Shown in pieces: positions 14,914 to 24,372 of a stretch of DNA of 34,167 bases. Origin of the DNA: CAZAKZ01 sp964485695. GTDB lineage: Bacteria; Planctomycetota; JAFGQW01. Location of the stretch: NCBI GenBank assembly GCA_964485695.1, contig CAZAKZ010000053.1, positions 1 through 34,167 on the forward strand. The letters are read 5' to 3'. How positions within the stretch are numbered: position 1 is the stretch's first letter; every line of letters starts with the position of its first letter. A program made the translations under genes and the position numbers. Under the pieces are notes generated by a model, which was given only the letters and a program-made list of their open reading frames with translations, ran no database searches and was not told where the DNA came from.

Positions 14914-16398
14914 CTATCTGCTCTCCGTCTCCTTCATCTTCTGCAGTATTCCGAGGCACATCGCCAGGATGGCCGTGGAGTAGACGCGGCCGCCGTCTTC
15001 GCCCCAGGGGCCTGCGGGCTCGAAGGACCCGCGCTCGCAGCCCTCGTATTCCTGATGTTCGAGGAGCACGGGTCGAATCGCATTGCGCCAGGTCTCCCAG
15101 GGCTTCCCGCCGATGAGGGAGAGGGCGCGTGTGGCGTGGTACCAGTAGTAGTGGTCGATGGAGCCGTCCCCCACGGTCCAGGCGGGCAGACGTTCCAGGA
15201 TGAGATTCGTACCGAGCTTCATGATGTCGCTCGTGGGGTTCTCGCCCAGGTAGATCTTGGCCGCCATGCCCAGGGCGGTGTCGGCCTCGGTCCTGCTGCG
15301 GGGCCACTTTTCCTCCCGGCCCGGTGCCCGCACCGGGCTGACCCCGGGCTCCACGTAGCCGATGCGCCCGTTTTCGGGATACGTCATCTTGTCGAGAAAA
15401 AGGCGTGCGCCCCGGGTGGCCGCTGCCGGCACGTCCAGGCCGGCCGCCTTGGCGGTCTGGAGTACGGACACCGCCCAGCCCGTCACCGAGGTGTCATTGT
15501 CTCCCGGCCGCACCACGTATCGCCAGGCCAGCTTGCCCTCGCCTTCCGGGTTGTCGTTCTGCGCGAAAAGCAGGAACTCCAGGCCGACACGAGCCGGTTT
15601 CTGCAGCTGCGCACTGCGGGTCATCTGGTAGGCCTCGCACATGGCCAGGGCGGCAACGCAGTGGGAATACATGAAGTGTCCCGTCTGGACGCCGAAGCAT
15701 CCCTTCCTGTCCTGGATGCGCTTGAGATACGCGAGGCCGCTCTTGACGATGGCGCTGTACTTGCCGGTCTCGTGGGTGTGGCCGGCACCCAGGAAGGCGA
15801 GGAGGGCGAGGCCGGTGACGCCTGGATCGTAGAGGGGATAGCCCGTGCCGCGGCACTTTTTCCCCATGCACTCGGCTCCGAAGCCGTCGCAGTCCCAGTA
15901 GCCCTCCGGATGGCGATGGCGAGCCAGCCAGTCGAGGGTGCCGGCAATGGCGATGCGGAGGCCCTCCTTTCCGGTCCGGCGAAGTTTGCGTATCCTGAGC
16001 CGGATTTCGTGGAGCTCCTTGGCCGTGCCGTCCGGATCGATGGACGTCGCCATGGTCATGAGTTCCTCGGCTGTGGCCAACCACCCCGCCTTCACGTACT
16101 TCCTGGCCAGCTTGATGAGGCCCTCGGCGCTCTTCTTGATCGCGCGACTCCGGGCGATGTCCAGCGGATCGGCCTTCTTCATGCGCAGGAAGATGCGCCG
16201 GATGAGGCCATCCCTCTTCAGACTGGGCGGCATCTTGCCGGCCGCCCGCTTTGCAGCGCGGAAATGCGAGGCGGCCGACTCCCGGTCGCCCGCCTCCAGG
16301 GCGCGTTCGCCAAGGTCGATGTTCTCTCTGCAGGCCTTCTCCTGGGCGTGTAGCGTGCAGGAAAGCAGCAAGATTCCGATCATCCATGCGACCCGCAT
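14914..16398 (-). CDS. exported alpha/alpha-toroid protein (squalene-cyclase / prenyltransferase-like fold)
   Basis: A 494-aa protein from ATG 16398, with GGAGGTG 6 bases upstream and signal peptide MRVAWMIGILLLSCTLHAQ. Residues 20-140 are charged helices, possibly TPR-like (GERALEAGDRESAASHFRAAK). From about 150 onward there are repeated units of the cyclase barrel: GTLDWLARHRHPEGYWDCDGF, VTGLALLAFLGAGHTH, SGLAYLKRIQDRKGCFG, TSVTGWAVSVLQTAKAAGL, DTALGMAAKIYLG, STAILAMCLGIL. The DxDD acid motif of true squalene-hopene cyclases is not seen. In Planctomycetes such secreted toroids are common, of unknown role, so this is best read as a structural or binding protein and not as a terpene cyclase. 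The same orientation and a 91-base gap link it loosely to the M28 peptidase. Confidence 0.75.
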   Translation of the reverse strand: MRVAWMIGILLLSCTLHAQEKACRENIDLGERALEAGDRESAASHFRAAKRAAGKMPPSLKRDGLIRRIFLRMKKADPLDIARSRAIKKSAEGLIKLARKYVKAGWLATAEELMTMATSIDPDGTAKELHEIRLRIRKLRRTGKEGLRIAIAGTLDWLARHRHPEGYWDCDGFGAECMGKKCRGTGYPLYDPGVTGLALLAFLGAGHTHETGKYSAIVKSGLAYLKRIQDRKGCFGVQTGHFMYSHCVAALAMCEAYQMTRSAQLQKPARVGLEFLLFAQNDNPEGEGKLAWRYVVRPGDNDTSVTGWAVSVLQTAKAAGLDVPAAATRGARLFLDKMTYPENGRIGYVEPGVSPVRAPGREEKWPRSRTEADTALGMAAKIYLGENPTSDIMKLGTNLILERLPAWTVGDGSIDHYYWYHATRALSLIGGKPWETWRNAIRPVLLEHQEYEGCERGSFEPAGPWGEDGGRVYSTAILAMCLGILQKMKETESR

Positions 16399-16609
16399 GT
16401 GAGCACCTCCATCTTTTTGGGGGAACCAGTCAACTCGTTTTCAGCATGATACACGGGGTGGAGAGAAAATAAACCTCCATACCCGGGCAACCGGGCAATG
16501 TACGTCTTCAGCCGTTTCATGGAAATATGCTGGCGCTCGACATCTGGTTCCTTAGAATTGAGCTGGTTTCCGCGTTTATGTCAGTCCAGTCACACTCCAT
16601 GGGGTCGAT

Positions 16610-19519
16610 ATGGAGCGCGTTCTAGCCACGCTGTGCTTGTTCCTCGTTCTCGTCGACGGAACACTGCTTCCAGGCCAGATCGGCGAACACGGCGCAATCG
16701 CTCCCGAGAACCGATGGCACGTTCGTGGGGGCAGTACGTCTCGCTCCGGAGAGTCCCTCACGCGGCCGATCACCTGTCCGGTGCGTGAAGTGTGGCGGTT
16801 TCCACCGGGGGGAGAGATCGTTGGAGAGCCTCTGGTGTGGGACGACCAGGTTCTGCTCGAAGTGGAGAAGTCTGGAAAGCGTTTTCTCCAGATGGTCCGC
16901 CTCTCGGACGGAACGCTCCTGGCCGCGACCCGCGGTTTCAAGACGACCTGTTCGCTCGCGCCGTGCATCTGGAATCAAAAGGTCGTGTTCCGATCCGCTC
17001 CGGACAAGCTCGCCGTGTTCCGGATGGATCGCCGCCGCCTGGTCCGGACGTGGACGATCAAAAGCGACAAGGTCTTCGGAGAGCCGCTTTTTCTCGGACG
17101 TGAAATCTATGTTCGCGCCGGGGAAGACGAGATCCGCCGCTACAACTTCGGCCGAACCGAACCCGTGTGGAAGGCCAGGGGGACCTTCCGGAGCGAACTC
17201 GCTTTGCGGGGAGACTCGATCTACGTCGTCCACTACAAGGAGAGCGCGGGATACCTCGTACGGTTGAACCGGGTCGACGGCAAGGAGATGGAATCCCTGG
17301 GGGTGGTCCCCCATGGGTTCCGCATGCCTACCGCCGACTCCAGGGCGCGGATCCGCGTCGGAACGAACGCCGTGTTCCTGCGTCACAGGATACTCATGAA
17401 GTTCGGAGACGGCACCCTGGCAAACGGGACCCGGGTCGTTCGCCGGGTGGGAGAGGGCGGCCGGGTATCGCTGTCCCGGGGTCCCCCCATGTATTTTGCC
17501 GGCGATGAGGAAGAGCCCCTTTTGGCTCCGGCGGGCCGGGACTGGTTGGGGAAGATCAAGACGCATAAAAAGGGCGTGGCCCTCGTCCAGCCACACAAAG
17601 ACAACCTCATCTTGCTGGCTTCAAAGCACAGCCACCTAGAGATGACCCGCTTCCGTGCTCCGCCCACCATTGTCCGGGGCACGGCCTACGTCGGTTCGAG
17701 TGCAATCGACCTCCATCGATCCCGGCTTCTCTGGCGGTCGGCGCTGAAGCCCACCTCGCGCATCGTTCCCGCCCACTCGACTCTGCTCTGCGTCGTCGGG
17801 GGCCGGTTCCTCGTGGCGCTGCGGGCGCGGCCAGGAGCGGACAGGGCACCCGCCCTCGAAGCTGCGGAGATCCCGGGAGGCCCGGGGATTGCCCACCTCC
17901 GCAGCGGGGAGGTCGTGAAAGGCGTGCTGCAGGTCTCGGACGGCAGACTGATCCACATCCTCCCGAAGAAGGAACCAAAGTTCTGGCCGCTCTCCGAGGT
18001 GCTGATCCTTGAATCCCAGGACGGCACGCCGCTCTACCACGGCACCCAGGAGGACGTCATCCGGTTCGTGAACAGGCTGATCGAGGCGAAGACGAAGGAG
18101 GGATACGCCGATCTCGCGGTGAAGGCCGTCCGGTCGAACGATTCCGGACTGATCGGCCGCCTCCTGGGAGAAGCCTGGTTGCTCGGATCCAATGACACCC
18201 GGCTGCGCGTGGTCGAGCGCAAACAGAAGAGGCTCATGCGGAAGCCACTCAAGATCAAGGCCGATGTGGTCGCCGACGTGGGCAGGCGTGAAGCGGCCCT
18301 GCCGGCTGAGGCCCTCGAGTCCGTATGGAAGCGGGCGAAGAAGCTGAAGGCGGCGTGCCATGTTCCGGTCAAGATCGGCCTGCTGAAGGCCATCCTCGAT
18401 CGGAACCCGGACCATCCGGGCGCCGTCCAGGAGGTCAAAGCCATGCTCCCGCTGAATGTTGATCCCGGCGCTCCCTTCCAGGCGCGGGACTGGCTGGACT
18501 TCATCCAGGCCGTGAACGAGACGCCCATCACGATCCTGGAGGCGAAGCGGTCCGATCCGAAAAAAACTCCGGAACAGGTCAAGCTCCTGGAGGCCCGGTA
18601 CCACTTCAAGGACGAGAACCTGGTCGGCATCCAGAGCAAGCGGCTGTTCATCATATCCTCCCTGGCAAGACCGGGGCGCATCGCCCGCACCCTGTCCATG
18701 GGCGAGCTGGTCTGCGACAAGCTCGCCTCCATGTTCGCCGCCGGCCGGAAGAAACGGATGCAGTTCTACCGTCTCCTCATCTATCTGGACGAGACGCAGG
18801 AGGACTACCTCCGCAACAGCGGCGGAAGACGGGCGGGCAGTCACATCCGGTGGTCGGCGGGCCACTACAGCCCAGGAGGGCGCTATTCCCGGATGTACAT
18901 TCCCGAGGGCATGGACGCCTTCAAGCGGGTCCAGGCGGTGTTCGCCCACGAACTCACCCACCAGTGGTCCAGGGAGCGGTGCCCGCTCGTCTCCGAGCAG
19001 GAAGTCCTCTTGTATCCTGGCAGGATTCCCGGCTACTGGATCGAGGAGGGCATGGCTTCCATGATGGAAGAGTTCGTCTTCGACACCGAGTTCCGGCGCA
19101 TCCTGGAGGCGAATCCCAGGAGCGAGACCGTCGACCTCCTCGGCGGTCTACTGGTGTCCGGGGAGAAACCGCTGGTCCCGTGGCCGAAGATGTTCTCATT
19201 CTCTCATGCGGCATTCGCGAGGAAGTTGAGCCCCAAACCGGACCCGAGGTATACCGTCAACAGCCGATGGCAGCTGGGCGAATACCAAACCCTGAGCCCG
19301 ATGAACCTCTTCTACAAGCAGGCCACAGCCGCCTGCCGATATCTCTATTTCGCAGAGAAAGGCAAGTACAGAAAGCGCCTGATCCGGTACGTCGCCGATC
19401 ACCAGACCGGCAAGAAGAGCAACCTGTCCATCGAGAAGGAGTTCGGACTCTCTGCGGAGGAGCTCGGCCGCAGGGTGGAGGCCTACATCAAGGAAGAGTT
19501 CAGGAAGTCCTGCCCTTGA
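16610..19519 (+). CDS. exported propeller-metallopeptidase fusion (HELTH)
   Basis: A 969-aa protein from ATG 16610 with signal peptide MERVLATLCLFLVLVDGTLLPGQ. Residues 50-420 contain PQQ-like beta-propeller strands (VWRFPPGGEIVGEPLVWDD, VFGEPLFLGREIYVRAG, IVRGTAYVGSSAIDLH). A linker follows with an SH3-like or strand-rich patch (LRSGEVVKGVLQVSDGRLIH). The C-terminal third is a zinc metallopeptidase: HELTH at 780-784 and a downstream glutamate in YWIEEGMASMMEEF (E812/E813), the gluzincin arrangement also found in planctomycetal DUF1570 proteins. It is expected to act outside the cytoplasm with the propeller as a binding platform; the substrate is unknown. The divergent gene at 14914-16398 shares the 211-base spacer. 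Both the zinc ligands and the catalytic Glu are intact. Confidence 0.8.
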   Translation: MERVLATLCLFLVLVDGTLLPGQIGEHGAIAPENRWHVRGGSTSRSGESLTRPITCPVREVWRFPPGGEIVGEPLVWDDQVLLEVEKSGKRFLQMVRLSDGTLLAATRGFKTTCSLAPCIWNQKVVFRSAPDKLAVFRMDRRRLVRTWTIKSDKVFGEPLFLGREIYVRAGEDEIRRYNFGRTEPVWKARGTFRSELALRGDSIYVVHYKESAGYLVRLNRVDGKEMESLGVVPHGFRMPTADSRARIRVGTNAVFLRHRILMKFGDGTLANGTRVVRRVGEGGRVSLSRGPPMYFAGDEEEPLLAPAGRDWLGKIKTHKKGVALVQPHKDNLILLASKHSHLEMTRFRAPPTIVRGTAYVGSSAIDLHRSRLLWRSALKPTSRIVPAHSTLLCVVGGRFLVALRARPGADRAPALEAAEIPGGPGIAHLRSGEVVKGVLQVSDGRLIHILPKKEPKFWPLSEVLILESQDGTPLYHGTQEDVIRFVNRLIEAKTKEGYADLAVKAVRSNDSGLIGRLLGEAWLLGSNDTRLRVVERKQKRLMRKPLKIKADVVADVGRREAALPAEALESVWKRAKKLKAACHVPVKIGLLKAILDRNPDHPGAVQEVKAMLPLNVDPGAPFQARDWLDFIQAVNETPITILEAKRSDPKKTPEQVKLLEARYHFKDENLVGIQSKRLFIISSLARPGRIARTLSMGELVCDKLASMFAAGRKKRMQFYRLLIYLDETQEDYLRNSGGRRAGSHIRWSAGHYSPGGRYSRMYIPEGMDAFKRVQAVFAHELTHQWSRERCPLVSEQEVLLYPGRIPGYWIEEGMASMMEEFVFDTEFRRILEANPRSETVDLLGGLLVSGEKPLVPWPKMFSFSHAAFARKLSPKPDPRYTVNSRWQLGEYQTLSPMNLFYKQATAACRYLYFAEKGKYRKRLIRYVADHQTGKKSNLSIEKEFGLSAEELGRRVEAYIKEEFRKSCP

Positions 19520-19553
19520 CGCTCGATTGCCGGGTGTCCGGCCGGCCATTCCC

Positions 19554-20489
19554 CTATGGAGAGTCGAGGGCGAGGGTTCCGCCTCCGGTCTGGAGCACGA
19601 CCTTGCCCCCGTCCAGGGCGTAGCGGCCGAAGGCCGATCCGTTGCGCAGGACCTCGCCTTCCGCCCGCGACACGCCCGCTCCGCCGCCGCCGGCCTGGCT
19701 GGTCATGGAGTCGGTGACGTACTCGACGCCTTTCCAGCGATAGGTGTCGGACCCGACGCGAACCGTGTTGTTGTTCGTGCCCGTGAAGCGGGAGGCCGTC
19801 TTGCGCATGGTGGTGGGCAGGCGCAAGCTGGTGGCGGCGGCCATGGCAAACGAATGCCGCTCGTCGACCGAGACCTCGAGGCCTCCGCCCCGGATCGTCC
19901 CCGTGAGGGCGTAGTCGGTCTTGACCTCCTGGCCCTGAAAGTCTCGCTGGGCCGCCGAGGTTCCGGCCGCCAGCAGCTGGATATTATACTTCTGCCCGCC
20001 CTGGACGTACCAGCCGGTGACCTTCGCCTCGATGCGGCCCCGGACGTTTTGGACGGAGATCTCGTTCTCCGCCCGGTCGGGAATGCGGTGCGTGTATCGC
20101 ATCACGTGGTCTGCCAGGAGGAAGGCGGCCGGCGTGGATACGAACAGGTTCCCCTGCGACTCCTTGACCACGAACTCGTGGGTGGCATTCGGAAGCCGGA
20201 TGACGAGTCGATCCTGGGGCGAGGGGGCATAATGGAAGCCGCCGAATCCGGGCGAAAGCGTGCCCGTGTTCACGATGCGTCCGGTGCCGGCAACCCCCGC
20301 CAGGGCCGTTGCATGGAAGACGGCCTGCACCATCATCTGTCGCGAATGATAGGCGTTCAAGGCAATCACGCGCGGCAGGCCGTGGCCCACGGAGAGAGCT
20401 TTTTGCGAGACCTCTTCAGAGACCTCTGTCTGGCCGCCCCCGCAGGCGGCGATCAGAACCACCACGCCGAGCAGTGCGAAACGACGCAT
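19554..20489 (-). CDS. lipoprotein of unknown function
   Basis: A 311-aa protein from ATG 20489 with GGAGG 7 bases upstream. The N-terminus MRRFALLGVVVLIAAC has a good lipobox (IAAC, cysteine 16), so it should be anchored in a membrane after lipidation. The rest is beta-rich and Gly/Thr-rich (for example TGTIRGGGLEVSVDERHSFAMAAA), ending in short strands (FGRYALDGGKVVLQTGGG). No family is recognised. It converges with the propeller-peptidase gene across only 34 bases. Confidence 0.75.
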   Translation of the reverse strand: MRRFALLGVVVLIAACGGGQTEVSEEVSQKALSVGHGLPRVIALNAYHSRQMMVQAVFHATALAGVAGTGRIVNTGTLSPGFGGFHYAPSPQDRLVIRLPNATHEFVVKESQGNLFVSTPAAFLLADHVMRYTHRIPDRAENEISVQNVRGRIEAKVTGWYVQGGQKYNIQLLAAGTSAAQRDFQGQEVKTDYALTGTIRGGGLEVSVDERHSFAMAAATSLRLPTTMRKTASRFTGTNNNTVRVGSDTYRWKGVEYVTDSMTSQAGGGGAGVSRAEGEVLRNGSAFGRYALDGGKVVLQTGGGTLALDSP

Positions 20490-20598
20490 TCGATGCCTCC
20501 ATCTTCACGACCACATCACGGATTCAGAGAAACGTGGGACCAGCTTCCAGGGAGCGGCCGCTTTTTTCAAGTGAAGGCCGGAAAAACCATGGAATGGA

Positions 20599-21879
20599 TC
20601 ACCGGATTTGCACTCCGAGGGGCTCGGAGATGACACTGATCTGCTGGTTCCTCAGGGTCACGGCCACGGCATAAAAGCGTACGCCGGACAGCTGCCAGAG
20701 GGCCGGGATCGCAAGGGTGGCCGTGGCCTCGCCCTGAATGTCCAGGTGGCCCAGGAAACCCGAGAAGATCCCGGTGTTCTGGAGGGACATCCAGAACAGG
20801 GCATCCGGAACAAGGTGGATCGCCCGGCCTCCGACCGGAATGCCCGGACGGAATCCGAAGCTCAAGCCGATCACGTAGAGGGCGCCGGATTCCGCGGGTG
20901 AGGAGACCAGGAGCTTCCACGTGGTGCCGTATCGGGGTTCATTCATGGCACAAAGGTGGCGGCTGCTCGCCACCGTCGAGGCCAGGGGCTGGGCCGTTGC
21001 ACTTGGCGGAAAGGCGTACATCGTGGTGATCGCTCCCGTGCGTGCGTCGAACCGGAAAACGCTGGAGACCTGGTTCGGACTGTGTAGCCGGCAGCTCGGA
21101 ATCACATACTGCCCGTCGAAGGGATCGCGGTCCAGGGCGCCCAGCTCCGCGAAGGGCGCACCCGTTCGTAGCGGAACGAGGGAAGCCTGAGGGCCGAGAA
21201 CGATGCGATACACGGTGCTCTGGGCGGAGGGGTAGATGGCCCACGAGCCGATGAGATCCCCGGTCGCCGGGTCGGCGTGGATGCCCGCGAGGTTGATGGC
21301 GCGTGAAAGGGTGACGTTCAAGGTCGAGTAGGCCGGTTTACCCTGGAGCTGAGCGCGGAGAATGTTGTGGTGACTCGCGTTCATGACCACGAGATCGCCC
21401 GTGGCGAGGTCGAGGCCGCCCCCGTTGAAGCCGTACCGGGATCCGGCGAGGATCGTGGACAGGTGGTTGTAGGTCGTGTTGTACTTCAGGATTTCCTTGG
21501 CAACGAGGTTGCCCAGGAGGACGTCTCCGCTTCCGTCCACGTCGATGCTCGAGAAGAAGTTCCATCGGTCCACGTGGATGTGGGTGACCGCGCCGTTTCG
21601 GGCGACCCGGGACAGGTAATAATTCGTCTGGTCATCGCCGGTGACCCAGATATCCCGGTTGTCGGGGCCGGGGGCCACGGCCCAGGGCCTGAAGGGAAGC
21701 GTGGCGGCTGTGTAGAGCCTGCCGAAGCGCGTGATGCCCCAGAGCGTCCAGGTGGGGCCGGCGCCGGCGTAGTCGGTGACGAGGACGTCGCCGTGAGAGT
21801 ACTGCGTCGGGGCGGATGCGCCGAGGAGGCAGACGAGAACAAGAACGGTGAGGATGGACCGGGGGCGAGGGTGCTGCAT
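20599..21879 (-). CDS. exported propeller-like protein related to the gene at 164-1513
   Basis: 426 aa from ATG 21879, preceded by an AGGAAGAG motif; a frame extension to 21963 is not needed because the signal peptide (MQHPRPRSILTVLVLVCLLG, then ASAPTQ) starts at this ATG. Residues 30-320 show repeated strand pairs (GDVLVTDYAGAG, DIWVTGDDQTNYYLSRV, GDVLLGNLVAKEILKY, GDLVVMNASHHNIL) that look like a six- or seven-bladed propeller. The last 100 residues (GIPVGGRAIHLVPDALFWM, SGFLGHLDIQGEATATLAIP, LSGVRFYAVAVTL) match the C-terminal domain of the broken gene at 164-1513. This domain is frequent in secreted planctomycetal proteins of unknown role and may serve as a surface or sorting module. Confidence 0.75.
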   Translation of the reverse strand: MQHPRPRSILTVLVLVCLLGASAPTQYSHGDVLVTDYAGAGPTWTLWGITRFGRLYTAATLPFRPWAVAPGPDNRDIWVTGDDQTNYYLSRVARNGAVTHIHVDRWNFFSSIDVDGSGDVLLGNLVAKEILKYNTTYNHLSTILAGSRYGFNGGGLDLATGDLVVMNASHHNILRAQLQGKPAYSTLNVTLSRAINLAGIHADPATGDLIGSWAIYPSAQSTVYRIVLGPQASLVPLRTGAPFAELGALDRDPFDGQYVIPSCRLHSPNQVSSVFRFDARTGAITTMYAFPPSATAQPLASTVASSRHLCAMNEPRYGTTWKLLVSSPAESGALYVIGLSFGFRPGIPVGGRAIHLVPDALFWMSLQNTGIFSGFLGHLDIQGEATATLAIPALWQLSGVRFYAVAVTLRNQQISVISEPLGVQIR

Positions 21880-22027
21880 GATCTTCTCTTCCTTTCGGTG
21901 CTTCGGCCGAGGATACGGCCACCCCGATAATATGATATGCCCCAGTTTCGATTCTTGTTTCACGGTGAACTATATCACGGATTTCTGGAGGTCCACCACG
22001 TACTACCACAATTGAATTTTCGCTTCG

Positions 22028-23101
22028 CTACTTCTTGTCTTTGCGGGTGTCGTGCTCCACGACCTTGACTTTCGGCATGAGCGCCATGGCCTCGTCGGCG
22101 CGCAGGAGTTTCTTCTCCATGAGCATGTCGAAGAGCTTCGTGAATCCCTTTTCCAGGTCCTCCTTGGCCTTGGTGACCACGCGGTCGAGGTGGGGCTCGT
22201 TCCGGTAGCGAACCGTCACTTTCCGGGGAAGCATGTTGAGGAGCTTCCGGTTCCGGGTTCCGAGCAGCTTGGCCAGGGTGGTGATGCCCACGTGGTCCAT
22301 GGTCGGCTGGGGGGTCTTCACCTCGGGAAATTTGATGGTCTTGCCGGTGCCGGCGACCACGCGCTGGTACGCGATGTTCGGATTGCCGCGCACCAGGAGT
22401 TTGCCCTTCTGGCCCCGTACGGCCACGAGGCGGTAGAAGCCGATGGGGGGGAATCCCTTTGGCACGGTGCGCGGCGGCGACTTCCTCGTGCTCCTGGCGT
22501 CCGGCTCCTTGAGGGTGCGCCGGCCCGCGGTATCGGTGATCCAGACGTGGACGTTGCTGTCGAGGATCCTGCACGCGTACGTGGCCAGGCCGGAGGTCCT
22601 CAGGGCGGCCGTGATGGCGCACGACGCCGAGACCGCTGGGACGTCCGTCGGGAACCTGCCGATGTTTTCGGGCTTGACCAGATTCATGAGGGTATGCTGG
22701 TGCTGGCCCGAAGAGCGGGACAGTAGGATGATGGCCGGGTGGAGGAACATCCGGGGCAGTCGGGTCATCACCTGGCCGTCCGCCGGAGACCGGACATTGG
22801 CCCCCATCTGGATGAGGGCGTCGAAGGCGGCATCCACGGCAAAGGCGTCGGCCGACCGGATGCCCTTTTCCGGGTAATCCATGATCACCCGGATCAGGTC
22901 GGGCACGACGCCCTTCAGCTTCTTCTTGGCCGCCAGCATCGCGCCGCGAGTTCGTTCCTCCGCCGTGGGGGCGGTGATCATGGCGCGGACCTTTTCGAGG
23001 CCGGATTTCTTTTTCTTCTTCTGTCCGCTCAGGATACCGGCCTGGCAACCGAGAAGCGCCAGGACGAGGAGGACCACGATTCGTGTCTTCATGGCTGTCA
23101 T
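22028..23101 (-). CDS. exported or lipoprotein-like protein of unknown function
   Basis: 357 aa from ATG 23101 (weak GGATG upstream), or from a second ATG at 23092 that begins MKTRIVVLLVLALLGC. The hydrophobic start ends in LLGC, a possible lipobox at the cysteine, so the mature protein may be membrane-anchored or simply exported. The body is rich in lysine and arginine and has helical stretches that could be HEAT-like (VVPDLIRVIMDYPEKGI, AAFDALIQMGANV). No catalytic motif is seen. Its 5' end abuts the truncated oxidoreductase at 23170-24207 head to head, without room for a normal divergent promoter plus a full second gene. Confidence 0.7.
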   Translation of the reverse strand: MTAMKTRIVVLLVLALLGCQAGILSGQKKKKKSGLEKVRAMITAPTAEERTRGAMLAAKKKLKGVVPDLIRVIMDYPEKGIRSADAFAVDAAFDALIQMGANVRSPADGQVMTRLPRMFLHPAIILLSRSSGQHQHTLMNLVKPENIGRFPTDVPAVSASCAITAALRTSGLATYACRILDSNVHVWITDTAGRRTLKEPDARSTRKSPPRTVPKGFPPIGFYRLVAVRGQKGKLLVRGNPNIAYQRVVAGTGKTIKFPEVKTPQPTMDHVGITTLAKLLGTRNRKLLNMLPRKVTVRYRNEPHLDRVVTKAKEDLEKGFTKLFDMLMEKKLLRADEAMALMPKVKVVEHDTRKDKK

Positions 23102-23136
23102 GATAGCATCCGGGTGAAATACCGCAATGCACGCCC

Positions 23137-23152
23137 GGGGCCGCTTGGCCCC
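23137..23152. repeat. GC-rich hairpin at the junction upstream of the truncated gene
   Basis: GGGGCC-GCTT-GGCCCC is a perfect 6-bp stem with a 4-base loop, extended by CCC (23134-23136) and GGG (23156-23158) across a bulge. It lies exactly where homology to the oxidoreductase is lost and might be part of a rearrangement point or of a terminator. Confidence 0.55.
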
Positions 23153-23169
23153 GCCGGGATGGCGTTTTC

Positions 23170-24207
23170 GGGCCGGATGATGTCGACGCCCTGGTCATTG
23201 CCACTCCCGATCACTGGCATGCGCCCATGGCCATCGAGGCCGTGAAGGCGGGCAAGCACGTCTACGTGGAGAAGCCGTGCTGCCACAACCCCCGGGAGGG
23301 GGAGCTCCTGGTCGAGGCATACAGGAAATACGGCAAGCAGGTGCAGATGGGGAACCAGCGCCGCTCCATGAACCTCGTCAGAATGATGGTCGACGATATC
23401 CGTGCCGGGGTCATCGGCAGGGTCTTTCTGGCCAAGTGTTTTTACTCGAGAAAGCGCCCGCCCATCGGCGTCGGCAAGGAGGCGGCCGTGCCCGAAGGTC
23501 TTGACTGGGACCTCTGGCAGGGACCTGCACCCCGGGTGCCCTACCGCGACAACCTCCACCCCTATAACTGGCACTGGTTCTGGCACTGGGGGACCGGCGA
23601 GGCACTGAACAACGGTGTGCACATGATGGACATTGCCAGGTGGGCCATGGGTCTCGACCATCCCGTCAAGGTATCGTCGTTCGGTGGCCGCTGGCACCAC
23701 GTCGGCGTCGACGACTGGGAGTGTCCCGACACCCAGGAGATCCTGCTCGAATTCGATGGCGGCAGGATGATCACCTGGTTCGGTCGATCCACGAACACCT
23801 TCAGCAAGGGCTACAAGGGCTTCGGGATCCTCTTCTTCGGAAGCGGCGGCATTCTGGACTACACCGGGGGGAAGAAGTACACCGTCCTCGACCTCGATAA
23901 CAAGGTGATCAAGACCATGGAACCCGGGAAGGCCTCGAAGAAGGTCGAACAGACCGATTCCCGGGACCCGGGCCTGGCGGAGCGCCATGCCGAGAACTTC
24001 ATCGAGGCGATCCGGGGGAACGAGGACCTCGCCTCGCCCATTGACGAGGGGCACAAGAGCACGCTCCTCGGCCTTCTGGGCAACATCTCCCTCCGCGTGG
24101 GGAGGACGCTTCACCTGAACGAGCGAAACGGCCACGTCCTCCATGACGCGGAGGCCATGAAGCTGTGGCAACGCGTGTACCAGCCGGAGTGGGAGCCGAA
24201 GGTCTGA
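23170..24207 (+). pseudogene. Gfo/Idh/MocA-family oxidoreductase lacking its N-terminal Rossmann half
   Basis: Recognisable sequence starts at DDVDALVIATPDHWHAP (23176 onward), which in this family is residue 85-100, and continues through KHVYVEKPCCHNPREGE with the EKP motif, VQMGNQRRS, NNGVHMMDIARWAMG with the catalytic-position histidine, and a complete C-terminal beta-sheet domain. The first 80-90 residues, including the GxGxxG NAD(P)-binding loop and usually a Tat signal, are missing. Upstream the frame soon meets stops at 23101-23106, and the first ATG is at 23227. The family reduces or oxidises sugars and related polyols with NAD(P). Without the nucleotide loop this copy is unlikely to be active. 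The break sits next to the start of the opposite gene, as expected from a deletion or rearrangement. Confidence 0.8.
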
Positions 24208-24372
24208 TCCGCCGCGCGTGGTCTGGGACCCGATTCCGCCAGCGATCCTGTCTCCTACAGTGCATGGCCGCAAATACCGAAATGAACACCAGAAGGAGCA
24301 CCGGCGGCTTGCCGGAATCCCCGGGTGGGTGGCTCGACGGACAGGTGGCATATCGAACGTGTCGGAGGATTC

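Noticed and set aside
14914..16398. Call as squalene-hopene cyclase
   Set aside because: Toroid repeats are clear but the DxDD catalytic motif is not visible and a signal peptide is present, so an enzymatic terpene role is not supported.
16498..16788. Plus-strand 96-codon frame before the propeller-peptidase
   Set aside because: No homology, no ribosome-binding site, overlaps the start of a well-supported gene in another frame.
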